Made by a program: the position numbers and the translations under genes. From NCBI GenBank assembly GCA_963575745.1, contig CAUYUJ010015014.1, positions 267,218 through 331,217 on the forward strand: a stretch of 64,000 bases of DNA, in the 5' to 3' direction. Positions 21,985 through 33,974 of this stretch are shown piece by piece (the stretch's first letter is position 1; each line of letters starts with the position of its first letter). Source of the DNA: Prorocentrum cordatum. Its lineage: Eukaryota; Sar; Dinophyceae; Prorocentrales; Prorocentraceae. The notes beneath the pieces were generated by a model, which saw only the letters and a program-made list of their open reading frames with translations, was not told the DNA's origin and ran no database searches.

Positions 21985-22482
21985 TTGGAGTACGATCACT
22001 CAGGATGCCCAATTTTCGCCCCAAAGGGCGGCACAGACCACACCAGCTCAAGGCGCTTCATTATGGCTTTCGTTCCCCAGCTTACAGGTTTGAACACCTT
22101 CAAGGCAAAGGTAGGGGAACACTTCCAAATCATCACAGCTCGTGAGCTTACGCCTTTCACCATCGACAATCAAGGGCCACTGGTTTCAGACAGTATCCCA
22201 GTTTTGGGAGAGCACGGCTTTCTCACTACCAGGGACGTCACGAAGATTCTCTGGCACTTTGGGCTCAACACGTTTCGCTCCAAGGATATTCATTTGTTCA
22301 ATGCGCGGTTTTATACCAAAGAAGCGTTCATTGGCCCAGAGGTCTGCCATAAGAAGGAGAGGTTACATGACAAATCTCAGATCTTCGCTGGCAGCTGCAT
22401 TGTTGCACTCCTCTACGTCAAGGACATGTTTGAAGATGTTGGAGATCTTATCACGGTGGAGTCTGGCAATAACGGTGCTAAT
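21985..22482 (+). CDS. Candidate exon of an unrecognised multi-exon gene (exon a)
   Basis: A frame open from the gap reads as ordinary globular protein (for example FVPQLTGLNTFKAK, HGFLTTRDVTKILWHFGLNT, CIVALLYVKDMF) and reaches a classical donor, AAT|GTAAGG, at 22483. Reading past it meets a stop at 22524. No family recognised. Base composition is less GC-rich than in the retroelements to the left. Confidence 0.55.
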
Positions 22483-22549
22483 GTAAGGTGCCATCTGCTT
22501 TGCAAACCTCGTTTCCTGATGTGACCGAGGCAGTTCAGAAGATACAGCT

Positions 22550-23150
22550 AAAGTGCCTCTTCCCCTCGGGTCCTCAGCTCTCTTCTTGGTTCAACTCTGG
22601 ATCAATCTGGGGTTGCAAGGGCTTTCAGTGAGACCCCAGGTCATTTATCTGAGGCAGGGATTAAGTTCTGCTTTCTTCAACACGTCCGTCAGGGCCAAAG
22701 TAGTGGGGTCGATTCTCGCTCTTCGCCCACAGCCTCGATGGAACATTGCTTAACTTCGGATTGCTTCGCTCTTAGTTTGGTCCGTCACTTCAGTTCAAAC
22801 GGGCTTGGATGGGATTGCTAATTTCATCACATTGTCAGGATTATGACTTTCGATTCAATCTGGGAATGCCTGGGATTACAAGTGTCTCAGGGTATTAGGC
22901 CTCCAGGCCATTTATCATGAGCTGGGACTGCATCATATTCTTCCCAATTCGGCTGACGGGGTTAAGTGGGGTTTCTTCTCACTCTTTTGCCCAGGGCCCC
23001 GAAGTTTCAAGTTTCAAGTTTCAAGTTTCAAGTTTCTTCTTGGGGTAGTTGGGCGATCAGTTTGCTTCTTCACTTCAGTACCAATGGGTTTGGCCTGGGA
23101 TTGTTAATTCCACTTCGCTGGCCAGGACGATGACTGCCGTCCGACCCCTG
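22550..23150 (+). repeat. Diverged ~200-bp tandem repeat, with a (TTTCAAG)5 run
   Basis: Blocks around 22575-22735, 22775-23000 and 23075-23130 share an order of motifs: CTTCAGTTCAAACGGG-like, TGGGATTG, GGTCATTTATCTGAGGC / GGCCATTTATCATGAGC, then TTCGCCCA / TTTGCCCA. 23002-23036 is a 7-bp repeat, TTTCAAG. This would fall in an intron of the candidate gene. Confidence 0.55.
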
Positions 23151-23304
23151 ATAAAGTGCATCTCTTTTCTCTATCTCTCCATCTTTTGAACCCACATCTT
23201 TCGGTTGTCCTGGTGTCCTGGTTGCCTCCTGTAGTCATTTTGGTTCAATTCGCTTTGCCCGTTCTGCTCCAACCCCTTCTCAAGTTATCTGGGAACACAC
23301 TCTC

Positions 23305-24174
23305 ATGCTTGCCCCTCAGAGGGTCGTCAGGCCATGGAATTCAAAGTCTCTCCAGTGCTGTATCTTCGAGGCGTGGGCATCCGTCTGCCCACGTGCACTG
23401 GCAATCGAAAGTTCCGAGATCGTTCCTGTAAATTCAGGTTCATACAACCCACGGAAATGCGTCACACTCCACATGTATGAGAAGGGGCGCGAATTCGAGA
23501 TACCCCTCAGGCAGCTATGGAATCTCTTTGAGGAATTTTTCTCAAGCAAGGCATGCAAGGACCTTATTGGGATCGTGGGAATTGCAGTACGCTCTATGTC
23601 TTTTGTACAGATTAAGACAATGTCATACAAGGGCGCTGTGTTCTACGACAACCGCTGGTCAGATCCTGGGAATTTCATCTACACTGTCTGGTGGAATATT
23701 TGGGGTCAAATGGCCAGGTATCTTCAAAGACGACAACCTACCAGTGCCTCGTCCAAGTCCATGGAGGAGCTTCGCTCAGTTGCTGGTCGTGTCACCGATG
23801 CACAGAGGATGGTCCGAGAGCGGTGGAACAGGGAACCCGACACTTCTCGATGGCTAGAGCTTATTGGAGATTTGATGGAGTTAGGGCTGGGAGCGGGGTA
23901 TGTTGAACCAGATCAGTTCTGGAACATTATTCAGGGGATTTCTCCTATCATCTGCCCCATTCGGTCTATTTTGACGTTTGCTGATCAACATGGGTCTTTT
24001 GCTAGGACCGGGAAAGACCGTCGCCTTTTTCGCGGCCCATGTGCACCTCACACTCGGAAGTTTGCCGTGGCAATGTTTCACGGAATGCAAGTGCACAAAT
24101 TTTATGTCACGGAATCTTCAGAGGTCTGGGTATCTTACCTAATTGCGGCCTCAGAGAACAGGCTCCAATACTAA
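23305..24174 (+). CDS. Candidate exon of an unrecognised multi-exon gene (exon b)
   Basis: Preceded by a pyrimidine-rich stretch and an acceptor-like CCCCTCAG at about 23312-23319. From about residue 60 the frame is convincing globular protein (EIPLRQLWNLFEEFFSS, VFYDNRWSDPGNFIYTVWWN, RMVRERWNREPDTSRWLELI, HKFYVTESSEVW). A GTATCT donor candidate at about 24129 precedes the TAA at 24172. No domain recognised. The first ~45 codons have a competing frame, so the 5' part is uncertain. Confidence 0.5.
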   Translation: MLAPQRVVRPWNSKSLQCCIFEAWASVCPRALAIESSEIVPVNSGSYNPRKCVTLHMYEKGREFEIPLRQLWNLFEEFFSSKACKDLIGIVGIAVRSMSFVQIKTMSYKGAVFYDNRWSDPGNFIYTVWWNIWGQMARYLQRRQPTSASSKSMEELRSVAGRVTDAQRMVRERWNREPDTSRWLELIGDLMELGLGAGYVEPDQFWNIIQGISPIICPIRSILTFADQHGSFARTGKDRRLFRGPCAPHTRKFAVAMFHGMQVHKFYVTESSEVWVSYLIAASENRLQY

Positions 24175-24659
24175 TGGAGCGGGGTATTTGACGCCCCACG
24201 GAATTTGCATTTGGGTCTGTATCGAGACCTATTTGTGTCCTCCTCTCCTCTCTTTGCCTCCCACCTAGGGGATTGGCTGACACCAGGAGATGTCACTTGT
24301 GCGATTCTATCTGGGACCCGCCTGGTCCATGCGATCTTAGGGACACCGTGGCTTCGCAACAATCCCTCCTTCCTCAGGATGCCTCTGTGTTTTGGGACTC
24401 GAGTCTGTTTGTCTCTCTTGGGGTTTGGGGGGGTGGGCCCCTCCCCTACCCCTACCCTTGCCTCCTGTCGGCTCCTGCAGTCTCGGGCTCAAGCTTTCGG
24501 TATGCTACTTCCCAAGGCTTCGGACCCTCACGTTATCTTTCAGGGGAAGCTTTGCAGGTCTAAACGCAAAGTCTGCTTCCTGTCTAAACAAGATCTTGAG
24601 GCGCTCTCATACTGCTCTACGCTGCTATTCCAAAGGGTGGTCAAGTTGCCGGCTCGGTT

Positions 24660-25147
24660 TCTTATACCATCGGACCTTGGTGGTCCTCATTTCACATATG
24701 ACTGGTGCAAAATTCCGCTTTTCAAAGCTTGTCGGGACAGCGGCTTTAATGGACTGTATGTCAACGTTCGGGGTCCCGACGAAAGGGTTCGGAGAGTTCC
24801 TTGGAAAGAACTGGCTGCTGGTCAGTAGCCGTTTCGCCTCAAATCCTGGCGGGAACTCTTGTCCGAGACGGCTGGGAAACATCCATATCCAATTCCAGGG
24901 GATGGCCAAACGCAGCCTTCCAGTCAAGCTCGCCGCCAAGAAGCGTCTCAAGTGGACACACGGCTCAGGAGGAATGTGGAACTACTGTGAAGAGGAAAAA
25001 GTCTACACCAAAGTCTGGTATACGGAGTACTATGACACGTGGTTCGACCCCGAATCGGGCTGGCCTCACCCGGTGGTATGGTACCTATCTGACTACTGGT
25101 GGGACGGAGACTTCTTTGTGGAAAAGTGGCGCTGGAAGTACCCGTGA
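24660..25147 (+). CDS. Candidate 3' exon(s), Trp/Tyr-rich C-terminus
   Basis: Two registers look protein-like in turn: one ending RVRRVPWKELAAGQ (stop about 24828), the other from about 24870 (NIHIQFQGMAKRSLPVKLAA ... WYTEYYDTWFDPESG ... FVEKWRWKYP, stop at 25147). The last ~45 residues contain many Trp and Tyr. Exon borders are not resolved. It may be the end of the gene with exons a and b; no family recognised. Confidence 0.35.
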
Positions 25148-27330
25148 ATGCAATTCCTGGGACTCCGACAGACTGAATCCCCTGGCGTCTGCGGTGCATG
25201 GGCCTGCGGCTTTTGGAGGACTCTCAGTATCCCTCAATCTCCTATGCATGTTCTTCAACGTTGTTGGTTGGCAAATACAAAAGGTTATAAACATGCCCAT
25301 CTTGCGCCCTCCATACTTGTTTGAATTCAACCTTACTCCATTGGTCTTGATATGCCTGGGGTGGGTTGTCACGGTTGAGTTCTCACTCGGCTTTGACATT
25401 CCATTTTGTATGCCTCCGTATCTTCTGGGTTCATTGCGTGCTTGGGACATTCAGTTTCTATTTTAGACTTTCGTTCAGTACATATATCCGTCTTGGTTGC
25501 TACTTATGTTCAACGGGTTTCATGGGGCTCAATGAAAGATTTCTTCACTTCTTGCTTACTTCAGACCTTGGGACCATATGCCCCCAAGATTGGCTTCAAG
25601 AGCTACTCAAGCCACTCAAGATTGTTGATCAATTTGAGCATACTCCTTTATCTTGCATTACGTTTCTCATTTTTCTCTTCTTCATTCAAAGCAAGAGAGA
25701 CCTTGTGGTGGGATTCATTTGGGACATCGGACAATCTATCATTCATGATTTCTTTCAGTATCATGGGTTTCAATCCTGGGCTGGGCTTCACCTTTCTTCT
25801 GCTTCATCTTTCTACCGCCTCTCCTCCCGCCTCCCTCTTTCTCTACCGTACGCATTTGGCGTATTGGTGGCTTCTCAGGTTTGTGTTTTGGGAGAACCGA
25901 CCTTTCAAGGCGCTTCATCATCATCATCTGGCTGGCATCAACCCTTTGACTTACGCGTCCCTTGTTTGTCTGATCCTGGGCTGTTTTCCTTTGGAGCTGG
26001 CAGTTTGAGCACGCGTCGCTCTCGCGTTGTTGTCCTGGGGGTGCTGGAAGGCAAGTCGCAGAGGATCGGTAATCCTTGAGCCTAAGGCGCCAGAGTTTTG
26101 ACGCCCGCAGTTTTTATGGGTCGGGGGCCGATCGAAGAAGGTCGAAACGCTCGTTCAAGTGATGGGACACATCTGTATTATGCAGTCGAGCTGTCTGGAG
26201 GTATTGGCCAGATTGTGCCCCCCTGGGGGTGGGGGGCCATGTGGTATGCATTCGTACATGTGTATGTGAGTACACACGTACACATGCATGTGCTATGTGT
26301 TTATTTGTGCACGCCTCACGTCCGAATTCGTGGTAACCATGTTCACGAAGTAGTGTCATGCGGTGAGGGCCTGGGGTAGATCAGGCGACCAAGTCATAAG
26401 TATATGTGCGTATATTTAGACATGGGCATATCTGCGGTGCCACGTGTACCAATAACACACACATCTCTGCATGTTTGCGCGGTTGGTTGCGCGCCTGTGG
26501 TTGCGCGTGGTTGCGGGCGCATTCGGAGTTCAAATGGTGGTATGCGAATATATGTTTTTTGGTGTATGTGATCTCCGTAATGGCGCGCGCGCGTATATGT
26601 GTGAATGTAACAGCACTTTTCGGACTTATGTTTCGGTTGGTCGGCAGGTTATTATGTGGGATGGCCTCCCTCGTTTGTATTTAGTATTTGTTCTCCCTGG
26701 GTTCCTGCGCGAGGCCTCGTCGAATACTCTGGCCTCCTAAGCAGCCGATGGGCTTCTATAAGTGGCCTGATCGGCTCATGCAACCATGTGACATTATTGG
26801 GCTGAATGTGATTAAAACTTGTTTAAAGAGTACACCGCTGGTTTCTCGTCGGTCTGGCTAGGGCGCTGGCATCAAACCACAATCACGATGCAATAGGTTT
26901 TTGTGATGGGTGGGGGAGGGGGGTGGGCTAGTTATGATGGCGCGAACGACGACGCAAACGACGAGGGCGACGACCCAACGGGAGAGGACGACGACGACAA
27001 CGACAACTACCGCCGCTTTCCTGCGCGAGCGTGCGCGTGGCGCTCGCATCTTTCAGACACGTGGCGTGTGTTGGTGGGCGCGCGTGCTGGCGGGTCTGGC
27101 ATGCATCGCGTGTTGCGCGTGCTTGATGGTTGCGCGCTTGGCAGGTATCGGGCGCGCCGCGTGCTTTTCAAATGCGCAACCCCTCTGTTCGAAAATCGTG
27201 ATCAATCGCAAAGCGCGAGGTTTTACTTCAAACGAACGCTGACTCAAGCCATTGCCACACCACGCAGCGCGAGCGAAACGTGGACAAACACGCGAGTCGC
27301 TGCTTCCATCCACGGGGCGATTACTCCAGT
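25148..27330. other. Long T-rich and then GT/CA-rich stretch, no supported gene
   Basis: 25148-26090 has long hydrophobic frames in two registers (Phe/Leu/Ser-rich), typical of T-rich non-coding DNA. 26240-26620 is rich in GTGTATGTG and ACACAC words. 26930-27010 holds GACGAC repeats. I would treat it as intergenic or intronic. Confidence 0.5.
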
Positions 27331-27336
27331 ACTAGC

Positions 27337-27537
27337 GCTACTGCTGCTACTGCTACTGTCACTGCTACTGCTACTGCTACTTCTACTGCTACTGCTGCTA
27401 CTACGTCTACCCCTACTACTACTACCACTACGACTACTACTACTGCTACTGCTGCTACAATTGTTAACTGCTGCTGCTACTGCTATTACTACTGCTACTG
27501 CTACTGCTACTGCTACTGCTAGCTGCTACCGCTACTG
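27337..27537 (+). repeat. (CTA/CTG)n microsatellite
   Basis: Interrupted CTACTGCTACTG text for about 200 bp, giving poly-Leu, poly-Thr/Ala and poly-Tyr/Cys frames. Confidence 0.95.
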
Positions 27538-28760
27538 AAGCCAACATTTTTGTTATGCCAGTGCGCGGGGTGCTCGTGCTCGCCTCCCCCGTCTCCTTCC
27601 TGACATTGCAAAGAAGCTATGCACTCAGCGTTCCCGCTTCTGTTTTCAGATTCGCGCGCCGCGTTCACGATCTGCGTTCGTCTCGCGCCGCGAAGGCGCG
27701 CCCGTTGGTGGAGAAGAATAGGTTCTGCCACCCACGTTCGTATTACCTGCGCGTGCCCAACGCAGCCCACCCGTGTTTCCCGAAGGCCATTGGGCGTCGC
27801 ACGCGGCGGCTGGCGCCGACTGCCACGATGGCGGGGGGGAGTTGGGTCGCGGACTTTCGGGACCACGAGCTCCGCGATCTCTTGTCCCTGGGTCTTGGAT
27901 TACCAAGAGAGTGGCGCAACGGTTTGCCACCGTTTGGCAGACGCGGCGGGGGTCGAATTCATCGCGGTGGAGGATGGTCGGAGGAAGGCGCTGCGTTGGC
28001 GTCGCGCCCGCACCTCGATACCATCAGCATCCTCGGCGAGCAGGTCGGCCCCGTGCTTGGCCCCGCACTACGTTCGCGCAACGCATTGGCAACGTTTGGG
28101 CTGTCATCGCTGGCCTCTCGTGCGCCGGTGCTCATCGAGGCAGCAGCGCGGGCCCCGCCCGTTGCTGACGCGGCGGGTCGCCAATTTGCGGCCGCGGAGA
28201 CGGATCAGATCCACGCTGCATTTCTCAGGCGAGGCGGCGCGCCCGAACATGGCGGCGCAATTCATCGTTCAAGACGGCGGCGGGGCGCCATTCTGGGGCG
28301 GGACGGCACTTGCCGCGCGGCTAGGATAACTACCGCTGCCCCAGGCCTGGCCCAGCTCCTCGCCCAGTTGCTGAGGAACGGGAGCGCTGGGACTGAGAGC
28401 GCCAAGGGGCTGCGCGACTGTTTTGCACTACGGATATTTCAGTTGGCGGCTGCCTTGCCCTGATCGGAGCGGCCGCTTCGCGTCTCCGCGCGCGGAGCAA
28501 GCTCGGCAACGTGATTTGCTTCGGCGCTAGGCTCGCGGCCAGATCGCGCTTGTTTAGTAGCCGCGTCGCGATTCCAAAGTGGCGGCGTAGACGCATGTGC
28601 GTCGCGAGGCGTGTTTCTGCGCGTTGTTTGTTTTAGCCGTTTCATGCAAAGCGTTGTCCACTTGCGTCTGCTCTGTGTAGTTGACGATGGGCGCGCCGCC
28701 GCGGCCAGTCCATCGGGGTCGTCGCGTTTCAGCGGTCTCCGTCGTCGCGGCGGTTTTCGC
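27538..28760. other. GC-rich stretch with an open frame of doubtful status
   Basis: A 302-codon frame (27555-28463, plus) is Arg/Ala/Gly-rich and overlaps an equally open 236-codon frame (27619-28329) and minus-strand frames. No domain, no distinctive residues and no splice signals. It is most likely a GC-driven opening, but an exon cannot be excluded. Confidence 0.25.
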
Positions 28761-28786
28761 TTCAGCGTTCCCGCCGCGGCAAAGGC

Positions 28787-28975
28787 ATGGCGATGCGCCG
28801 TTCTTCGTGCGCAGCGTCGCTCTTGGCTCTTGCCGCGACATGTCTCTTGCTTTGCGCGCTCGTGTCGTCTCCGTCGTTCGCCCGTTGCGGCACCTGTCCG
28901 AGCCCGTGGCGGCGGTCAGGGGGGGCGCAGGCGGCCGAAGCGTTCCGCTGTAGGCGTTGTAGCAGCCGTTGTCGC
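28787..28975 (+). CDS. Possible first exon encoding a signal peptide
   Basis: ATG followed by MAMRRSS, a hydrophobic core (ASLLALAATCLLLCALVSS) and a plausible cleavage site at SFA, then a Cys/Arg-rich start of a mature chain. The following sequence (29060-29210) is C-rich low complexity, so any continuation would need splicing. Only the N-terminal hydrophobic pattern supports it. Confidence 0.2.
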
Positions 28976-29059
28976 TTTTCGGCGGGAGGGGTTGTTCGCC
29001 ACAATTGGCTGACATTGGTTTTGGCCTTGGCGGCGGCGCCGTTTTGTCATGTGCCTTTT

Positions 29060-29442
29060 CGCCCTCCCTCACCTCAATCTCCCCTCCCTATCCCCCCCAT
29101 CCTCCCCCCCCCCATCCCATTCCCCTCCTCCCCCCTCCCTTCCTCCCACCCCTCGCCCCCCCCCCTTCCCCTCCCCCCCCCCTTTCTTTCCTCCTCTATC
29201 CTTTTGCATCGGGGGCATATCCGCCGTATTCGAAAGTGCGTTCTGTGTGTGGCATCTCTGTGCCATCCGTTGTGAGGTCGGGTTGTTTTCGCCTCTTTGA
29301 CATCCGCCGAGCCTTCAATCCCCCCCCCCCCGCGCTCTGCTCCCCTTCCGCCTCCTCCACCACTGGCATTTTTTCATTTCGAGGCCGCGTTGCAAAGTCC
29401 GCAAGGACGGCGCGTCGGTTTCCGCGTTCGTTCGCTTTTTTT

Positions 29443-29474
<32 letters not shown>

Positions 29475-31140
29475 TTTTTTCTTTTTTGCGTTCGCTTTAC
29501 TCGGGATATGCAACGCGTACCACCCCTACTTCATGACCCGCACGGCCAGGAGTGGTCTGGCGCACTGGACGGGTCATGCCACGGGGTAGATAAACCCGAG
29601 GGGCGACGTGCGCGAATAAGGAGTCAAGTGACGAGGGCTGTCGCGGACGATTGGGCCATTGCCCTCCATGGTGGGCACGTCCTCAGCGTGGCGAGGGGGG
29701 TAAAGCCCCTGCCGCTGAGGCCGCCGACGCCGCTTTTTGAGGATGCCGCGGGCGGCGGGTTCGGCCGCCCATGGCGCCCGCGGGCGTGCAGCGACGAGAT
29801 CGCGGTCGGCGCGCTTCCAGGAGTTCCAGAACCCTGGCTCCACCGCAAGGGGCAGCGCTCGGCGATTTTGCGTCGATTTCACACGAGTTTGCAGCTTTGG
29901 CCGCGGCCGCCAGGGGGTAATTTATTTGTTGGTTCTACCAGGCGTTAGCGCGGAGGCCACGTGGACGCCCGCAGCGGCGCAGCAACGGGGTCGGGAAGCT
30001 CGTTTGCCATCTGCGGCTCCGCGCGCGCGCTGCATACTTTGCAAGGGTAGCGTTCGGTAGGGCACGCGAAGTAGGCCCATCGGGGCGAGCGAGTGGACCG
30101 TCGACGGCCGCGTGGTATGCAAATATAAGAAGTTCGGTTGGGGTTGTTGCTGTTTGATTGTGATGGCCGCGGCTGCGGCCTGCGCTGCTCGTCGCCATTC
30201 TTCCAAGTTTCATTCAAGACCACGGGGTTGCGTCATCCCCAACGCAACGGTTCCGCGAGAAGGTGGAACGCATGAGCTTCGATTTCGGGGTCCTTTACCT
30301 CGGGGGGTCGGCGCCGCTCGAGGTATTCTCGCGGTTGCTGCGGCGCTTCGACGCGTGCGGGCCTGGCTTTGGCGCAGCGAAGGCAACGCCAGGAACTTGT
30401 CATTCTGCTTCAGCGGTATCCTCCTTCAGCGGGTGCCATCGTTTGGCATGCTCCCCCGCTACTATTAAAGGTCCCCTTGCTGTCGGACCTGGGGATCCTG
30501 CAATGGTGGTGGGACACGCCCCCGTTGAAGGCGATTTTCCTGGAGATGTCGAACCACCAGGACTTCGGGGACGGGCCAGCGGTGCCTGACTGCGGCTTGC
30601 AGATCAGCGCAAGCGGCGCAGTGGCGCTTTTCAGATTCGCATCGTGCGCGCGTTTATTTTCTTGGGGTGGTGTGGTGAGGGGCGTAGGTGAGGATGTGGG
30701 CTGTCTTCGCTCTCCTCCGTCCTTGTCACTTTTATTTTCCGCATCGAGGAATGGTTCTGCGTGGCCGCGTCTTTGGTTTGTGAGTTCATCGGCAAGGGGG
30801 CGGTGGCCATGGGGGAAGTCGGGGAGCGGGGGGGGGGTGGTATCGGAAGCGCGCGCGTTGGACGCTCGAGCGGCGCATGTGCGTTTGGCTGGACTGTCGA
30901 AGGCGCTGCATTCTCACTGGGAATTGAGCGCGGGAGTGTAGGGGAAATGCGGGCTTGCAAGGCGCAGCGTTGTCATGGCGAAAATAGCAAGGGTGCGCCG
31001 TTCGATGGGGTTGGGCGCGGTTGAGGGGGCGGCGTCGGGGACGCGGGCTCTGTGAAGGTAGTGTCATCATCCAGTCGTTTCCGGACTCGCAGCATGTCGT
31101 GCCCCCCCCCCCTCCCTCTCGCCGTCGCGTGCGCTCTCGC
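29060..31140. other. C-tract, poly(T) tract and GC-rich spacer, no supported gene
   Basis: 29075-29200 is CCCCTCC-like. 29438-29483 is two T runs broken by single Cs. 29500-31090 is GC-rich with competing frames and runs of G or C at 30826-30840 and 31098-31110. Nothing persuasive as a gene. Confidence 0.5.
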
Positions 31141-32400
31141 GCAGACATGTATTTTTAAATAGTTCGAACGACCGCGCGAGTCGGCGTTTCTCCTCTTCTG
31201 GTTTTCTTATGCATGGTCACGTTGAAACGCCGTGCTTTTTTTTTCACGCCGAGACTCGAAGGCTCCTCCAGGACAGGTTTTCGGTCAGGCTTATTGATGT
31301 CTGGCATACTTGTGCACGGGTTGCATGGCGATTTTCTAGGGCCCCAAAGGGCGAAACGTCGTCGTCGCAATCGGTCGCTGTCGATTGTCGACGCGCGCTC
31401 TCGCGTAAGCGCCGCGTCTCGTTCCCGTGGGTTTTCCGGCCGTGGCGATGAAGTAACTGAACTGTTGGAAGCGCAGTGGCCTTTCAGTCGTTGTTGTTTT
31501 CGTGTCACATGCGGTTGCGACAAAGTCTTTCCCCCCTCCCCCCTTCGTCTCCCCCATATGTTGTGTTCGCACAGTAGCAATGGCAGTGTTCGTGTTGTCG
31601 ATATACATGGAAAAGCATTCCTGGTCAAGGGGTACTGTTTCGCCCTCTGTTTTTTTCAACCCTGTTCGCTGGCCTCATCGGGTTTCCTGTTGTTGCGCGT
31701 TTACGGTTTCGCTCGTGCAAAGTTGTGGCGTTCGCGAGTCGGTTGGTTTGCGTGTTGCGTGCGTTGCGTGCCGTTAATTTGGGCGTGCTGTGTGCGATGT
31801 TGCGTGCCCGCGTACAAGTGTGTACCCGTGGTAGTGTTATGGTATTGGTGGTATGTAGCATTCACGCAATTGCGCTTGTGTTCTTTCTTCTTTGTACGAT
31901 GCAATGTAGGTATCATGTCTGTATGTAAGTCGTGTATGTATGTGTGTAAGTTGTGTCGGAAGTTCTTTTTGGTGTATGAAGGTAGGTATGCTTGTATGTC
32001 TGTCTGTCTGTCTGTCTGTCTGTATGTTTGTATGTACGTAGATATGTCGGTATGTGTGGTTTATCGTTAATATATGTCTGTGTGTCTGTCTGTAGTATGT
32101 CTGTATGGAAGTGGTGTCGGATGTCTTTTATGGTTGGTATATGAAGTACGTCTGTCGTGTGTGCATGTAGTATACACATGGTATGGTACATGTTCGCATA
32201 TTAGTACACATGGTGTTATGTAGTCGTTCAGTGATGTAGTATGTCGCAGGTAATATTTAATGGTTTGGGTTGTGCCCCTCACACGCATGTCATGTTATTA
32301 CATGTTCTCATTCCCTGGCCCCAAGGTCTTTGGAAGTAATTTGATCCCCTGCAAAAGCGGTTTCTGGGCCTCCTGTTTCTTGACGTGATTCACTTGTCCC
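31141..32400. repeat. Spacer ending in GT/TGTC/TGTA-rich microsatellite
   Basis: 31700-32270 is increasingly GT-rich, with pure TCTG tetramers at 31998-32024 and TGTA words around them. 32310-32400 ends with a pyrimidine-rich ACTTGTCCCAG that could be a splice acceptor for the following coding region. Confidence 0.65.
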
Positions 32401-32402
32401 AG

Positions 32403-33050
32403 AGCCCAAGAGGATGTTCGCCATCGCGTTGCCGAGACGAAGAAGGATAAGGAGCAGAAGCTGCGCCAGAACTGCCAGCAGAGTCCTGACGCTGCCGGAG
32501 ACGACGGTCTTGGTGATTCTGTTTTACACCTGGGGTCCCAGCCTCAGCCACCAGCGACGCTGGTGAACTTCCAGCACCGTGGCACGGGTGCCATGACCTC
32601 GGCTCGCTCCTGCGCTGGCGGCGGCGGTGGGGGTGGCGGCGGCGGCGGCCACTCGCCGCCGCCTTCTGTATCGGACCCCAGCGGCACGCCGAACACCAAG
32701 GGGAAGCATGCCATAGCCGATAGGTACATTCTCAACTTGCCGCTGACGGCTTTGCTTCAGGGGCAGAATCTTGGGCGCACCATTGTCCCCGCGCAGAGGT
32801 TGTGCGAGAAGTGGGAACAGGCAGGAGATCCCGGGTCCATGAACGCATCTGTCATCTTGCGCGACCACCTGTCTGCCTGCGACGCGGCCTCCAAGCTGCA
32901 CAGCCAGGCCCGCACGATCGAGAAGACCGAGATGCACAGGTACATGAGGATCTTGACGGACAAGCGCACGGACTGGCCCACCAACATAAAGCTCGAACTC
33001 GTCAAGCGCAGCATCAAGGAGAAGCGCGAGGCAGGCGGCTTGGACGGGGT
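32403..33050 (+). pseudogene. Unrecognised coding region, segment 1
   Basis: Open from just after a CCCAG acceptor-like site. It begins with a charged stretch (ETKKDKEQKLRQNCQQ), then a Gly run of 11 residues at 32617-32650 that looks like an expanded GGC repeat, then globular text (ADRYILNLPLTALLQGQNLG, HRYMRILTDKRTDWPTNIKL). Near 33050 the register is lost, and VSLALFDSDAECEWDPFKR continues in another frame. No recognised domain. Coding character is strong, integrity doubtful. Confidence 0.6.
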
Positions 33051-33974
33051 CTTGGTTGCGTCGTCTCCCTGGCGTTATTCGACTCGGACGCCGAGTGCGA
33101 ATGGGACCCCTTCAAGCGTACCATGTCAGCTGTTGAGGGCAGCATCAGAGAGAAGGCCGACAACTTCGCTCACATGCTCGTCGACGAGACGCTGGTCCCG
33201 CTTTGCCGCGAGGCTGAGGGGAGAAGCCATGTGGTGTTTGGTGTGTGTAAAACTGCGCTGCAACGGTTCGACCTCATCGATGAAGACATCGACGAGGGAT
33301 ACGGATAAGTCATCGGCACCCTGATGCACATCTTCAAGGCGTTGGTGGCCCTCATCATCCCTGAGCCTGGGTATCTCAACTGTTCCGATGCCAACGTGGA
33401 CGTGCTATTCATCCATGCCTTGGTGGAGCCGACGAGCAAGACCCAGCCGTGGGCACGCACGCTGGCGACAGTTGTCAAGTCGATGCCCTACTGGAAGGAT
33501 CTGCTGAACGACTTCAGGACCACGCGTGAAGCTACCCTGACTGAGTGGCCCAAGCTCGTAAGCCTCATGGATCAGTTCGCGAAGAGGGAAGACGTGCCGA
33601 CTGAGACGGTCACGTGGGTGCTGGACAACTACACGACATGGTTGGGCACGCTGCGCCAGAAGCTGATGCCGAAGTTCGAGACGATCCTCATCTACCACCT
33701 GGAGAACATCTCGCTCGACGTGGGGGAGGCGAAGAAGTCCGGCGATCGTGAGGGGTTCAGGGTCGGGATCCAGGATCGTCGCAACGCCATGGTGAAGGCC
33801 GCCGAGCTCTTTGGACACAAAGCAGCGTTTCGCAACTGCGCCAACACCCTCGACGAGTGGATCGCCACCGATGGCGCGCACTCGGCCTACAACCAGCTCG
33901 AGTCGAGCCTCGTGACGATCGCGGACTCCCAGGACATGTCGTGGGCCGACGCGCAGGACTGCGGCTTGCTGTAA
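33051..33974 (+). pseudogene. Unrecognised coding region, segment 2 (in-frame stop)
   Basis: Continues segment 1 in the adjacent frame. It is interrupted by an in-frame TAA at 33306-33308, after DEDIDEGYG; the same frame resumes immediately with VIGTLMHIFKALVALIIPEP and stays open to 33974. The text is globular and helical (KSMPYWKDLLNDFR, TETVTWVLDNYTTWLGTLRQ). The TAA could be a nonsense mutation or part of an unrecognised intron. A GTAATG donor candidate at 33971 precedes a long pyrimidine tract. Confidence 0.6.

Noticed and set aside
25366-26079. 237-codon hydrophobic frame as a membrane protein
   Set aside because: T-rich DNA gives similar hydrophobic frames in two registers; no conserved pattern and no intron signals.
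29438-29483. Poly(T) tract as the reverse of a retrogene poly(A) tail
   Set aside because: No coding sequence in the matching (minus) orientation adjacent to it and no target-site duplication seen.
30361-30941. 190-codon frame as a coding exon
   Set aside because: No motif, competing frames, and it passes through several homopolymers; support too weak to list as a gene.
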